A DNA stretch of 64,000 nucleotides, taken from Synechococcus sp. CBW1004. GTDB lineage: Bacteria > Cyanobacteriota > Cyanobacteriia > PCC-6307 > Cyanobiaceae. The position numbers were made by a program, and so were the translations under genes. The DNA is taken from the NCBI RefSeq assembly GCF_015840715.1, contig NZ_CP060397.1, positions 2,810,686 through 2,874,685 on the forward strand, given 5' to 3'. Shown here in pieces: positions 56,987 through 64,000 of this stretch. The notes beneath the pieces are model-generated. The model was not told the origin of the DNA. It did no database searches and was given only the letters and a program-made list of their open reading frames with translations. The stretch's first letter is position 1, and each line of letters starts with the position of its first letter.

Positions 56987-57982
56987 TCAGCCCACCCAGC
57001 GCAGCAGCGAGCCCCGTTCGCCCAGCACGAAGCCCTTGCCGTCCTCGCTGAAGGCGATGCGGCTGAAGTTGGTGGGCTGCTGGGCCCCCACCGGATCCTT
57101 CTGCCAGCTGGCACCGCCGTCGCGGCTGACCAGCAGCGTGCCGCTGCCGCCGCCGGTCCAGATGGCGCCGGAGGGATCCCAGGCCATGTCGAGGTAGCCG
57201 TAGCCGTTGGTGATCGGGATGATCGCCTTGCCCCAGGCTTCGACGTCGCCGGAGTCGTCGTTGAAGCGCAGCTGGGCGCCTCGGGCCAGCATCCAGAGGT
57301 TGCCGTCGGGCTGGAAGCCCATCGACTGCAGCCGCTGGCTGCTCACCCGCCCATGGGGCTGCCAGGTCTCCTGGCCGGGCTCCCAGGTGGCGAAGAAGTT
57401 GCCCAGGCTGCTGACGCTCACGTAGCGGCCATCGGGTCCACGGCGCAGGTCGCGCACGGCACCTGCCGCATCGCTCACCAGAGACTGCCAGCTGCTGCCG
57501 GCGTCGCTCGTCTGATAGATCGCACCGACATTGGTGGCCAGCTCGGCGCGCTTCGGGCCCAGGGCGGTGATCATGTAAGGCTCGCCGGGCAGTTTGGTGT
57601 CGAGCAGCAGGCGGCTCCAGCTGCGGCCGCCGTCGCCGCTGTGCAGCAGCAGGCCTGGCTGGCCGACGATCCAGCCCTCATCACCGTGGAAATCGATGCT
57701 GATCAGGCGGAAGTTCTCGTCTTCCGGCAGGTCGAGGCTGCGGGTTTCCCAGCTCGCGCCGCCGTCCTCGGTCTCAAGGATCAGTCGATTGCTGCCCACC
57801 AAGAAGCCGTGGCGATCGTCGCGGAACGCCACCGCCAACGGGTTGGAGGTGGTGTCCAGGGGAACCGCCTGCCAGGGGCTGGTGCTGGCGACGGGCAGGC
57901 CGGTGGTGACGCAGCCGCCGAGGCCCAGGCCGAGGCCGAGCGCCAGCAGCAGGCCGAGCAGCGGGGAGAGCAGGCGTTTCAC
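56987..57982 (-). CDS. ycf48: Photosynthesis system II assembly factor Ycf48
   Basis: Protein of 331 residues. A signal peptide ends in GLGLGGCVTT, a lipobox (cysteine to be lipidated), so the mature protein is a thylakoid-lumen lipoprotein. The rest is a seven-bladed propeller with repeated DGG(A/R)SW elements. It assists D1 precursor binding in early PSII assembly. The start is GTG 57982, seven bases after rubA. The gene order rubA-ycf48-psbE is conserved in cyanobacteria. Confidence 0.96.
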   Translation of the reverse strand: MKRLLSPLLGLLLALGLGLGLGGCVTTGLPVASTSPWQAVPLDTTSNPLAVAFRDDRHGFLVGSNRLILETEDGGASWETRSLDLPEDENFRLISIDFHGDEGWIVGQPGLLLHSGDGGRSWSRLLLDTKLPGEPYMITALGPKRAELATNVGAIYQTSDAGSSWQSLVSDAAGAVRDLRRGPDGRYVSVSSLGNFFATWEPGQETWQPHGRVSSQRLQSMGFQPDGNLWMLARGAQLRFNDDSGDVEAWGKAIIPITNGYGYLDMAWDPSGAIWTGGGSGTLLVSRDGGASWQKDPVGAQQPTNFSRIAFSEDGKGFVLGERGSLLRWVG

Positions 57983-57989
57983 GGGGGCG

Positions 57990-58454
57990 TCAGCGCAGGG
58001 AATAGAGCGAGAGGAAGAAGGCGATCGCCAGGGCGAAGCCCCCGAAGATCAGCACGTTCTTCTGGCCGGGAGTGAGGCGGTTGACCCCCAGGCCGAAATC
58101 GAGGTTCTCCTCGAAGCCGCTGGGCTTGGAGCGGGGACCGATGTCGCGGAAGGCGCCGACGCGGCTGCGGCAGACCGGGCAGCGGAAGCTGATGGCATCG
58201 AGTTCCAGGAAGGAGGTGCCGGGCTCGATTCCGAGCTTGCGGACCCCTTCACCCGGGTCGTACACGTAGCCGCAGCTGCGGCATTCGAAGCGGTGCGTGG
58301 CCGGGTCATCGGTCGGGGCCGTTTCGGTGGCGGCCGGAGCTTCGGCGGCGGTGTCGTCGACCGCCGCTTCCGGTTCCGACGTGATCGGGGTGTCGTCGGG
58401 GCCTTCCGGAGCCCCCGGATCGCCCTGGGCGTCTGTCGGGGCGTCAGTGCTCAT
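57990..58454 (-). CDS. rubA: Membrane-anchored rubredoxin RubA
   Basis: Protein of 154 residues. The rubredoxin fold has CRSCGYVYDPGEG and CPVCRSRVG as the two iron-binding cysteine pairs, and a C-terminal membrane helix (NVLIFGGFALAIAFFLSLY). RubA is needed for PSII (and reported for PSI) assembly. The ~50-residue acidic, proline- and alanine-rich N-terminal extension is longer than in many relatives. It is the first gene of the psb group, divergent from ndhC. Confidence 0.96.
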   Translation of the reverse strand: MSTDAPTDAQGDPGAPEGPDDTPITSEPEAAVDDTAAEAPAATETAPTDDPATHRFECRSCGYVYDPGEGVRKLGIEPGTSFLELDAISFRCPVCRSRVGAFRDIGPRSKPSGFEENLDFGLGVNRLTPGQKNVLIFGGFALAIAFFLSLYSLR

Positions 58455-58625
58455 CCCGGGCGGTCACAGGCGAGCGAACTCTATCGGCCGGGACCGGCGG
58501 CCCGTTCCAGGCGACGGCTGGCGGCCTGAACGGTATCGGCGACAACCTCCCGGTCCCTGCAGTCGTCCTGGACCGTCGTCCCAGGTCCATGGGTGCCAGA
58601 CTGCCGGCCACGTTGGAACGGCCCG

Positions 58626-58988
58626 ATGTTCGTGCTTTCCGGCTACGACGCCTTCCTGGGCTTCCTGCTGATCTCGGCGGCTGTCCCTGTCCTGGCGCTG
58701 GTGGCCAACAAGCTCCTCTCGCCCAGCAGCCGCGCCGGTGAGCGGGAACTCACCTATGAGTCCGGCATGGAGCCGATCGGCGGCGCCTGGATTCAGTTCA
58801 ACATCCGCTACTACATGTTCGCCCTGGTCTTCGTCATCTTCGACGTCGAGACCGTGTTCCTGTATCCCTGGGCCGTCGCGTTCCACCGCCTCGGTCTTCT
58901 GGCCTTCATTGAGGCCCTCGTCTTCATCACCATCCTCGTGGTCGCCCTCGCCTATGCCTGGCGCAAGGGTGCCCTCGAGTGGAGCTGA
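58626..58988 (+). CDS. ndhC: NAD(P)H dehydrogenase subunit NdhC
   Basis: Protein of 120 residues, three membrane helices. [18 protein letters not shown] and [18 protein letters not shown] are the conserved loops of NdhC/NuoA. It belongs to the membrane arm of the photosynthetic NDH-1 complex. It starts at ATG 58626, 171 bases from the divergent rubA. It leads an operon ndhC-ndhK-ndhJ. Confidence 0.97.
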   Translation: MFVLSGYDAFLGFLLISAAVPVLALVANKLLSPSSRAGERELTYESGMEPIGGAWIQFNIRYYMFALVFVIFDVETVFLYPWAVAFHRLGLLAFIEALVFITILVVALAYAWRKGALEWS

Positions 58989-59016
58989 CCGCCCTCCTGG
59001 CTGATCCCCGGCTGCC

Positions 59017-59793
59017 ATGACCTCAACCCCCTCCACCTCCAGCGCCGGGCCCCTCGCGGCCGGCGACGCCACCCTGCCCTCGGTGGCTGCCCTGCGCGAC
59101 CTGCGGGCGGCCAGCTGCGGGCCGGTGGGCGCTCCGACCGTCACCTCCGATCTCTCGGAGAACGTCATCCTCACCAGCCTGGATGATCTCTACAACTGGG
59201 CCCGGCTCAGCAGCCTCTGGCCGCTGCTCTACGGCACCGCCTGCTGCTTCATCGAGTTCGCCGCGCTGATCGGCTCCCGCTTCGACTTCGACCGCTTCGG
59301 GCTGGTGCCTCGCTCCAGTCCGCGCCAGGCCGATCTCCTGATCGTGGCCGGCACCGTCACCATGAAGATGGCACCGGCCCTCGTCCGCCTGTACGAGCAG
59401 ATGCCGGAGCCCAAATATGTGATCGCCATGGGTGCCTGCACGATCACCGGCGGCATGTTCTCAGCCGACTCCACCACCGCTGTGCGCGGCGTCGACAAGC
59501 TCATCCCGGTGGATCTGTATCTGCCTGGCTGCCCGCCGCGGCCCGAGGCGATCTTCGACGCCGTGATCAAGCTGCGCAAGAAGGTGGGTAATGAGGCTCT
59601 GGCGGAGCGCGGCTCCCTGCGGCCCACCCACCGTTACTGCACGATCCCCCACCAGTTGAGGGCGGTGGCGCCGATCGTCGACGGTCGCTACCTGAGCGCC
59701 GAAACCCAGGTGGCCGCCCTGGCCGCCGCCCAGGCTCTGCCCGTGGCCACCACCCCCCAGCTCGAATCCGTTCCCGCCTCCACCGATGCCTGA
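59017..59793 (+). CDS. ndhK: NAD(P)H dehydrogenase subunit NdhK
   Basis: Protein of 258 residues. The N2 iron-sulfur cluster ligands are in [10 protein letters not shown], with the distal cysteines in [11 protein letters not shown] and [15 protein letters not shown] ~45-residue N-terminal extension and a C-terminal variable tail are typical of picocyanobacteria. It lies 28 bases after ndhC and overlaps ndhJ by eight bases. Confidence 0.98.
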   Translation: MTSTPSTSSAGPLAAGDATLPSVAALRDLRAASCGPVGAPTVTSDLSENVILTSLDDLYNWARLSSLWPLLYGTACCFIEFAALIGSRFDFDRFGLVPRSSPRQADLLIVAGTVTMKMAPALVRLYEQMPEPKYVIAMGACTITGGMFSADSTTAVRGVDKLIPVDLYLPGCPPRPEAIFDAVIKLRKKVGNEALAERGSLRPTHRYCTIPHQLRAVAPIVDGRYLSAETQVAALAAAQALPVATTPQLESVPASTDA

Positions 59794-60349
59794 GGACACC
59801 ACCAGCGCCACCGGCGCCCTGGAGACCACCGCCCCCGCCCCGGGCCCGGTCAGCAGCTGGCTCAGCAGCCAGGGGTTCGAGCACACGCCGCTTCCCGCCG
59901 ACCATCTCGGTGTCGAGGTGCTGGCTGTCGAGCCTGCGGTGCTGCCGCTGCTGGCCACCGCCCTGCGGGCCTTCGGTTTCGATTATCTGCAGTGCCAGGG
60001 CGGTTACGACGAAGGCCCGGGCGGCCAGCTGGTGAGCTTCTATCACCTGGTGAAAATGGCACCCCTGGCGGCGAAGCTGGAGGGCGGCAGCCTGTCCGCC
60101 TCCGACCGGCCCGAGGAGGTTCGGCTCAAGGTGTTCCTGCCGCGCGACGGGGCCCTGACGGTGCCGACCCTCTACGGTCTGTTCCGCGGCGCCGACTGGC
60201 AGGAGCGGGAGACCTACGACATGTTCGGCATCGTCTATGAGGGCCATCCCCATCCCAAGCGCCTGCTGATGCCCGAGGACTGGAAGGGCTGGCCGCTGCG
60301 CAAGGACTATGTGCAGCCTGACTTCTACGAGATGCAGGACGCCTACTGA
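59786..60349 (+). CDS. ndhJ: NAD(P)H dehydrogenase subunit NdhJ
   Basis: Protein of 187 residues. The NuoC-like domain has the signature [22 protein letters not shown] split over two motifs and ends [17 protein letters not shown]. It is a soluble subunit of the NDH-1 hydrophilic arm. Its start overlaps the ndhK end by eight bases. A strong terminator follows. Confidence 0.98.
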   Translation: MPEDTTSATGALETTAPAPGPVSSWLSSQGFEHTPLPADHLGVEVLAVEPAVLPLLATALRAFGFDYLQCQGGYDEGPGGQLVSFYHLVKMAPLAAKLEGGSLSASDRPEEVRLKVFLPRDGALTVPTLYGLFRGADWQERETYDMFGIVYEGHPHPKRLLMPEDWKGWPLRKDYVQPDFYEMQDAY

Positions 60350-60383
60350 GCGGAACTTCCGTTCCCCTTCCACCGTCACGCTG

Positions 60384-60419
60384 AAACGCCGGCCCTTCCC
60401 TGTGGTGCCGGCGTTTTTT
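60384..60419 (+). terminator. Rho-independent terminator of ndhCKJ
   Basis: AAACGCCGGC and GCCGGCGTTT form a perfect 10-bp stem around a 13-base loop, with the T-tract continuing to 60419. It begins 35 bases after the ndhJ stop. Confidence 0.93.
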
Positions 60420-60466
60420 ATGGGCACATCGGCTCATTCGATCGTCGTCCCACACCCCGCGGGCGT

Positions 60467-61918
60467 TCAGGAGTCGCGCCGGTGGCGCTTGTAGAAGCGC
60501 ATCACCGCCAGAGCCAGGCTGCGCGGGTCATGGCGGAGGGTGGCGGTGGGCCGTGTGCCCTGCAGCGGTGCCACCATCACGTCATAGCCCTGGCGCTGCA
60601 GGGCGGCGCTGTCGCAGCGCACGGGTTCTGAGCCGCGGCGGCGGTAGTGCTCGAGCAACGCCGGATCCACCGGCTCCGCCTGGGCCAGCACGCCATCGAA
60701 CAGGCGGCGCTCGACGCCGATCGTGGCCAGCTGGGCCTCGATCGCCCGCAGGTGCCCGGCCACATCGAGACCGTCGGTCTCCCCTGGTTGGGTCATCAGG
60801 TTGCAGATGTAGAGGCGCGGCGCCCGGCTGCGGCTGATCGCCGTCACCAGCTCCGGCACCAGCAGGTTGGGCAGCAGTGAGGTGTAGAGGCTGCCCGGCC
60901 CGAGCACGATCAGATCGGCGTTGGCGATCGCCTCGATCGCCCGCGGCAGGGCCGGTGGCCGCTCGGGGATGCAGCCGAGCCGCACGATCGGGCTGTGGGC
61001 CTTGCCGATGCGCGATTCGCCCTCGATCCGCTCACCGTTCTCCAGTTCCGCCCACAGGCGCACGTCGGCGTTGGTGGCCGGCACCACCTGGCCCTGCACC
61101 GCCAGCACGCGGCTGCTGGCGGTGATCGCCGATTCGAGGCTGCCGGTGATCGCGGTCAGCGCGGTGAGGAAGAGGTTCCCGAAGCTGTGCCCCTCGAGGC
61201 CGCTGCCGGAGCGGAAGCGGTACTGGAACAGGCGCGTCAGCAGCGGCTCCTCGGTGGAGAGGGCCGCCAGGCAGTTGCGGATGTCGCCCGGAGGTTGCAT
61301 TCCGAATTCCCGCCGCAGCACGCCGCTGCTGCCGCCGTCATCGGCGACGGTGACGATGGCGGTGAGATTGCTGCTGTAGCGCTTCAGGCCGCTGAGGAGG
61401 GTCGACAGGCCGGTGCCGCCGCCGATCGCCACGATCGACGGACCGCGGCTGAGGCGGCGCTGGGCCAGCAGCGCATCGACCAGGACCGTGTCCTTCTCGG
61501 GAGCCAGGGCCTGCTGGATCGACCCGAAGCTGCGGCTCTGCCCCAGCCAGATCAGCACGGCCCCGATCACCAGCACCAGGGGGCCGGTGATGCTGCGCGG
61601 CAGCACCCGCGTGAGCTGGGAAAGCGTCCACTTGATCGCCTCCAGGCTCCAGTAGATCGGCTGCAGGTCGGCCCAGACCGCCGCCCCCAGCAGCAGGATC
61701 AGCAGGCCCAGCCCGGAGGTGAGCATCCAGCGCTTGACCACCAGGCCCGGCTGCAGCCAGCGGGCGGCACGGCGCGAGCGGGTGACCAGGTCATGGGCGC
61801 GTGGATCGCTGCGACCCGACCAACCAGGCCGCGACTGCGCCGGACGGGCGCGCCTGGATTTCGGGCCGGGGCCACGGACGGGCAAGGGAAGAGCGCGGAG
61901 CTGCGGCGAACGGCCCAT
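60467..61918 (-). CDS. YvcK/CofD-like protein with N-terminal membrane anchor
   Basis: Protein of 483 residues. Two hydrophobic helices near residues 50-110 (LGLLILLLGAAVW and LVLVIGAVLIWLG) precede the YvcK/CofD domain, which shows VAIGGGTGLSTLLSGLK, TVADDGGSSGVLRREF and LGPGSLYTSLLPNLL. YvcK homologs bind UDP-sugars and affect cell-wall and gluconeogenic growth; related CofD transfers phospholactate in F420 synthesis. The membrane extension is typical of cyanobacterial members. It is divergent from mlaF. Confidence 0.9.
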   Translation of the reverse strand: MGRSPQLRALPLPVRGPGPKSRRARPAQSRPGWSGRSDPRAHDLVTRSRRAARWLQPGLVVKRWMLTSGLGLLILLLGAAVWADLQPIYWSLEAIKWTLSQLTRVLPRSITGPLVLVIGAVLIWLGQSRSFGSIQQALAPEKDTVLVDALLAQRRLSRGPSIVAIGGGTGLSTLLSGLKRYSSNLTAIVTVADDGGSSGVLRREFGMQPPGDIRNCLAALSTEEPLLTRLFQYRFRSGSGLEGHSFGNLFLTALTAITGSLESAITASSRVLAVQGQVVPATNADVRLWAELENGERIEGESRIGKAHSPIVRLGCIPERPPALPRAIEAIANADLIVLGPGSLYTSLLPNLLVPELVTAISRSRAPRLYICNLMTQPGETDGLDVAGHLRAIEAQLATIGVERRLFDGVLAQAEPVDPALLEHYRRRGSEPVRCDSAALQRQGYDVMVAPLQGTRPTATLRHDPRSLALAVMRFYKRHRRDS

Positions 61919-62010
61919 GAACTGTACGGATGAAAATCCGCTGACGAAACCGTCCACCCCGGTGCGAGGGCCCAGGATGGGGGCTGCCCGCCTCCCGCAT
62001 CCGGCGCCCC

Positions 62011-62838
62011 GTGGCCGTTTCCCCCTCCCCAGCCTCGGCTGCCGCTCCCGCTGACCGCACCGAACCGGTGGCGGAGATGCGCGAGGTGACGGTGCGCTGG
62101 GGGAGCAAGCCGCCTGTGCTCGATCAGGTGTCACTCGACCTCCAGGCCGGCGAGCGCCTGGTGGTGGTGGGACCCTCCGGCGCCGGCAAGTCGACGATCC
62201 TTCGCGTGTTCTCCGGGCTGCTGCTGCCGAGTGCCGGCAGCCTGCGCATCCATGGGGAGGAGCAGCGCTATCTACGCCTTGATCAGCGCCATCCCCCGGA
62301 TGTGCGCCTGGTGTTCCAGAACCCGGCTCTGCTGGCCTCGCTCACCGTGCGCGAGAACGTCGGTTTCCTGCTGTATCGCCACAGCCGTCTCAGCGAGCGC
62401 GAGATCCGCGAGCGGGTGGGCCGCGCCCTCGAGGCGGTGGGACTGGCCGGAATCGAGGAACTGCTGCCCGGCGAGCTCAGCGGCGGCATGCAGAAGCGGG
62501 TCAGTTTCGCCCGCGCCCTGATCGACGATCCGGCCACCGCCGGTGGTCGCGTGCCGTTGCTGTTGTTCGACGAGCCCACCGCTGGGCTCGATCCGGTCGC
62601 CTGCACGCGGGTGGAGGATCTGATCGTGCGCACCACCGAGCTCACCCAGGCCTCGTCGGTCGTGGTCAGCCATGTGATCAGCACGATCGAGCGCTGTGCC
62701 GAGCGGGTGATCCTCCTGTATGGCGGCCGGTTTCGCTGGGTCGGCACGCTCGCGGAGTTCCGCCGCAGCGACAATCCCTATGTCGTGCAGTTCCGGAGCG
62801 GTAGCCTGCGCGGGCCGATGCAGCCTGCGGAGCTCTGA
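62011..62838 (+). CDS. MlaF-type ABC transporter ATP-binding protein
   Basis: Protein of 275 residues. Walker A GPSGAGKST, signature LSGGMQKR (the GMQKR form is characteristic of MlaF), Walker B LLLFDEPTAGLDP and the H-loop SHVIST are present. It powers lipid transport between membranes with MlaE and MCE proteins. GTG 62011 is the start. The mlaD-like gene follows after six bases; no mlaE-like permease is seen in the window. Confidence 0.93.
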   Translation: MAVSPSPASAAAPADRTEPVAEMREVTVRWGSKPPVLDQVSLDLQAGERLVVVGPSGAGKSTILRVFSGLLLPSAGSLRIHGEEQRYLRLDQRHPPDVRLVFQNPALLASLTVRENVGFLLYRHSRLSEREIRERVGRALEAVGLAGIEELLPGELSGGMQKRVSFARALIDDPATAGGRVPLLLFDEPTAGLDPVACTRVEDLIVRTTELTQASSVVVSHVISTIERCAERVILLYGGRFRWVGTLAEFRRSDNPYVVQFRSGSLRGPMQPAEL

Positions 62839-62844
62839 ACGCCC

Positions 62845-63864
62845 ATGCGCCGCAGTGTCCGCGAAGCTCTCGTCGGTTTTTCCCTCCTGGCGGCGATCAG
62901 CGGTGGTTTCGGCCTCTGGTTGTGGCTGCGGGGCGTGTCGATCGGCCGCAGCACCTGGACCGTGACCGCCAGCTTCGCCGATGCTTCCGGCCTGGCCGAA
63001 CGCTCGCCGGTCTCCTATCGGGGCGTGCTGGTGGGCAGCGTCCGCTCGGTGAAGATCACCAATCGCGCCGTTCTGGCGGAGCTGGAGATCACCGATCCGA
63101 GCCTGCGGCTGTCCAGGCCCGTCGTGGCCCAGGTGGGCACCTCCTCCCTGCTCGGAGGTGATGCCCAGGTGGCGCTGCTCAGCAGCGGGCCGCCGCTGCC
63201 GGAGAGTTCTCCCGGTCCGCGGGACCGCGGCTGTGACAGCCGCCGCATGCTCTGTCAGAACGGTCAGGTGCCCGGTGTGGCCACCGCCTCGCTCCAGACG
63301 GTCACCGACACGGTGCAGAAGCTGCTCGATCAGGCCGATCGCGACAAGCTGGTGGAGAAGATGGTGGCGGCGACCGCCAGTTTCGAAGCGACTGCTCGTG
63401 AGGCCGAGAAGCTGAGCAAGGAGGGCCAGGTGTTCGTGGCCGAAGCCAACCGGCTGGTGGGCACGCTGAACCGCTCGGCCGGCAAGATCGATCCGATCCT
63501 CTCCAACGCCAACAGGGCCAGCGTTGACGTCGCCCAGGCGAGCCGCCACATCCGCAATCTTTCGGCGGCCCTCGACAACCCGCGCACCGTGGCGGACCTG
63601 CAGGCCACCCTCACCAACGCCAAGCAGCTGACCGACCGCTGGAGCGCCGTCGGCGGCGACGTTCGCAAGCTCACCGACGATCCCAGGTTCATGGATGGGA
63701 TTCGCAGCGTGTCGGTGGGGCTGGGGCGCTTCTTCGAGGAGCTCTACCCCGCCCAGACCGCTGCCGCCAGGGAGCGCGACGAGCGCAGGCGAGCCGAACG
63801 CCAGAGGGCGGTCGACAGTGCAGGCAGCGGCCCGGCTGCAGGGGCGGCGTCAGCCTCTCCCTGA
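62845..63864 (+). CDS. MlaD-type MCE-family lipid-transport protein
   Basis: Protein of 339 residues. An N-terminal membrane anchor (LVGFSLLAAISGGFGLWLWL) is followed by the MCE domain, starting with TASFADASGLAERSPVSYRG and VLVGSVRSVKI. The C-terminal half is a long helical, coiled-coil-like region (VAEANRLVGTLNRSAGKIDP). It would bind lipids and bridge the membranes with MlaF. Cyanobacterial homologs are implicated in outer-membrane lipid transport. Confidence 0.92.
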   Translation: MRRSVREALVGFSLLAAISGGFGLWLWLRGVSIGRSTWTVTASFADASGLAERSPVSYRGVLVGSVRSVKITNRAVLAELEITDPSLRLSRPVVAQVGTSSLLGGDAQVALLSSGPPLPESSPGPRDRGCDSRRMLCQNGQVPGVATASLQTVTDTVQKLLDQADRDKLVEKMVAATASFEATAREAEKLSKEGQVFVAEANRLVGTLNRSAGKIDPILSNANRASVDVAQASRHIRNLSAALDNPRTVADLQATLTNAKQLTDRWSAVGGDVRKLTDDPRFMDGIRSVSVGLGRFFEELYPAQTAAARERDERRRAERQRAVDSAGSGPAAGAASASP

Positions 63865-63889
63865 CCCCACGTTCGGCTTGTCACGGAGG

Positions 63890-64000
63890 TCACGGAGCCG
63901 GCAGAGCATCGTCCCCTGGCTCCTTGTGCGACAGGGTGGGCGCCTCCCGGTTGCGTGGGTCCAGCGGTCGCAGAGGGGGCACGACACCCCTGCTCAGTCC
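63890..64000 (-). CDS. Possible C-terminal fragment of a gene continuing past the right edge
   Basis: An open minus-strand frame of 36 codons enters from the right edge and ends at TGA 63890-63892. Its translation is proline-rich and acidic near the end (HKEPGDDALPAP), and its third positions are about 75% GC, slightly low for this genome. It could be the tail of a real gene, but nothing recognisable is present. Confidence 0.22.
   Translation of the reverse strand, partial: GLSRGVVPPLRPLDPRNREAPTLSHKEPGDDALPAP

Overview
The window is from a cyanobacterium. It carries the photosystem II cytochrome b559 cluster (rubA-ycf48-psbE-psbF-psbL-psbJ), the NDH-1 core genes ndhC-ndhK-ndhJ, a heme oxygenase of the phycobilin pathway, and glycogen phosphorylase. 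The very high GC content, dense gene packing and gene content suggest a freshwater or coastal picocyanobacterium of the Cyanobium/Synechococcus type. This placement is inferred from gene content and composition; no comparison was run.

Layout. 1-16.5 kb is mixed metabolism: a fragment resembling Nif11, small conserved proteins, a GH57 glycosidase, glgP, a CPA2-type antiporter, an alpha/beta hydrolase, a membrane acyltransferase with an SGNH domain, and glycolate-oxidase-type glcE and glcF flanking a DUF1537 kinase and an SMR transporter. 16.5-22.7 kb holds icd followed closely by an ATP-grasp and a glycosyltransferase gene, then a GT39-like membrane protein. The 22.7-54 kb stretch is dominated by surface polysaccharide genes: about ten glycosyltransferases, a lipid-linked-sugar-type ABC exporter, three O-antigen ligase/polymerase-like membrane proteins, a second acyltransferase-SGNH protein, all four Kdo genes (kdsA, kdsB, kdsC, kdsD), and ugd plus UDP-glucuronate decarboxylase. 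Housekeeping genes are interleaved: ho1, pcrA, a HIT protein, cca, and hisS just after.

54-60.4 kb is the conserved photosynthetic core. It is preceded by a decayed toxin-antitoxin locus (a Phd/VapB-like antitoxin with an internal stop, and a 30-codon stump of a PIN-type toxin). The psb operon and the ndhCKJ operon diverge from each other, and each ends in a clear hairpin plus T-tract terminator. 60.4-64 kb carries a YvcK/CofD-like protein divergent from an mlaF-mlaD lipid-transport pair.

How the genes fit together. The Kdo genes make CMP-Kdo. Ugd and UXS make UDP-glucuronate and UDP-xylose-type donors. The glycosyltransferases build glycan units, the ABC protein and the O-antigen ligase-like proteins probably export, polymerise or ligate them, and the acyltransferase-SGNH proteins probably acylate them. 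The most interesting points are a tandem pair of O-antigen ligase paralogs in which one has lost both histidines of the conserved motif, a duplicated glycosyltransferase that sits beside Kdo genes in both locations, a large polysaccharide-operon protein I cannot name, and the broken antitoxin with its stop-bearing insertion.
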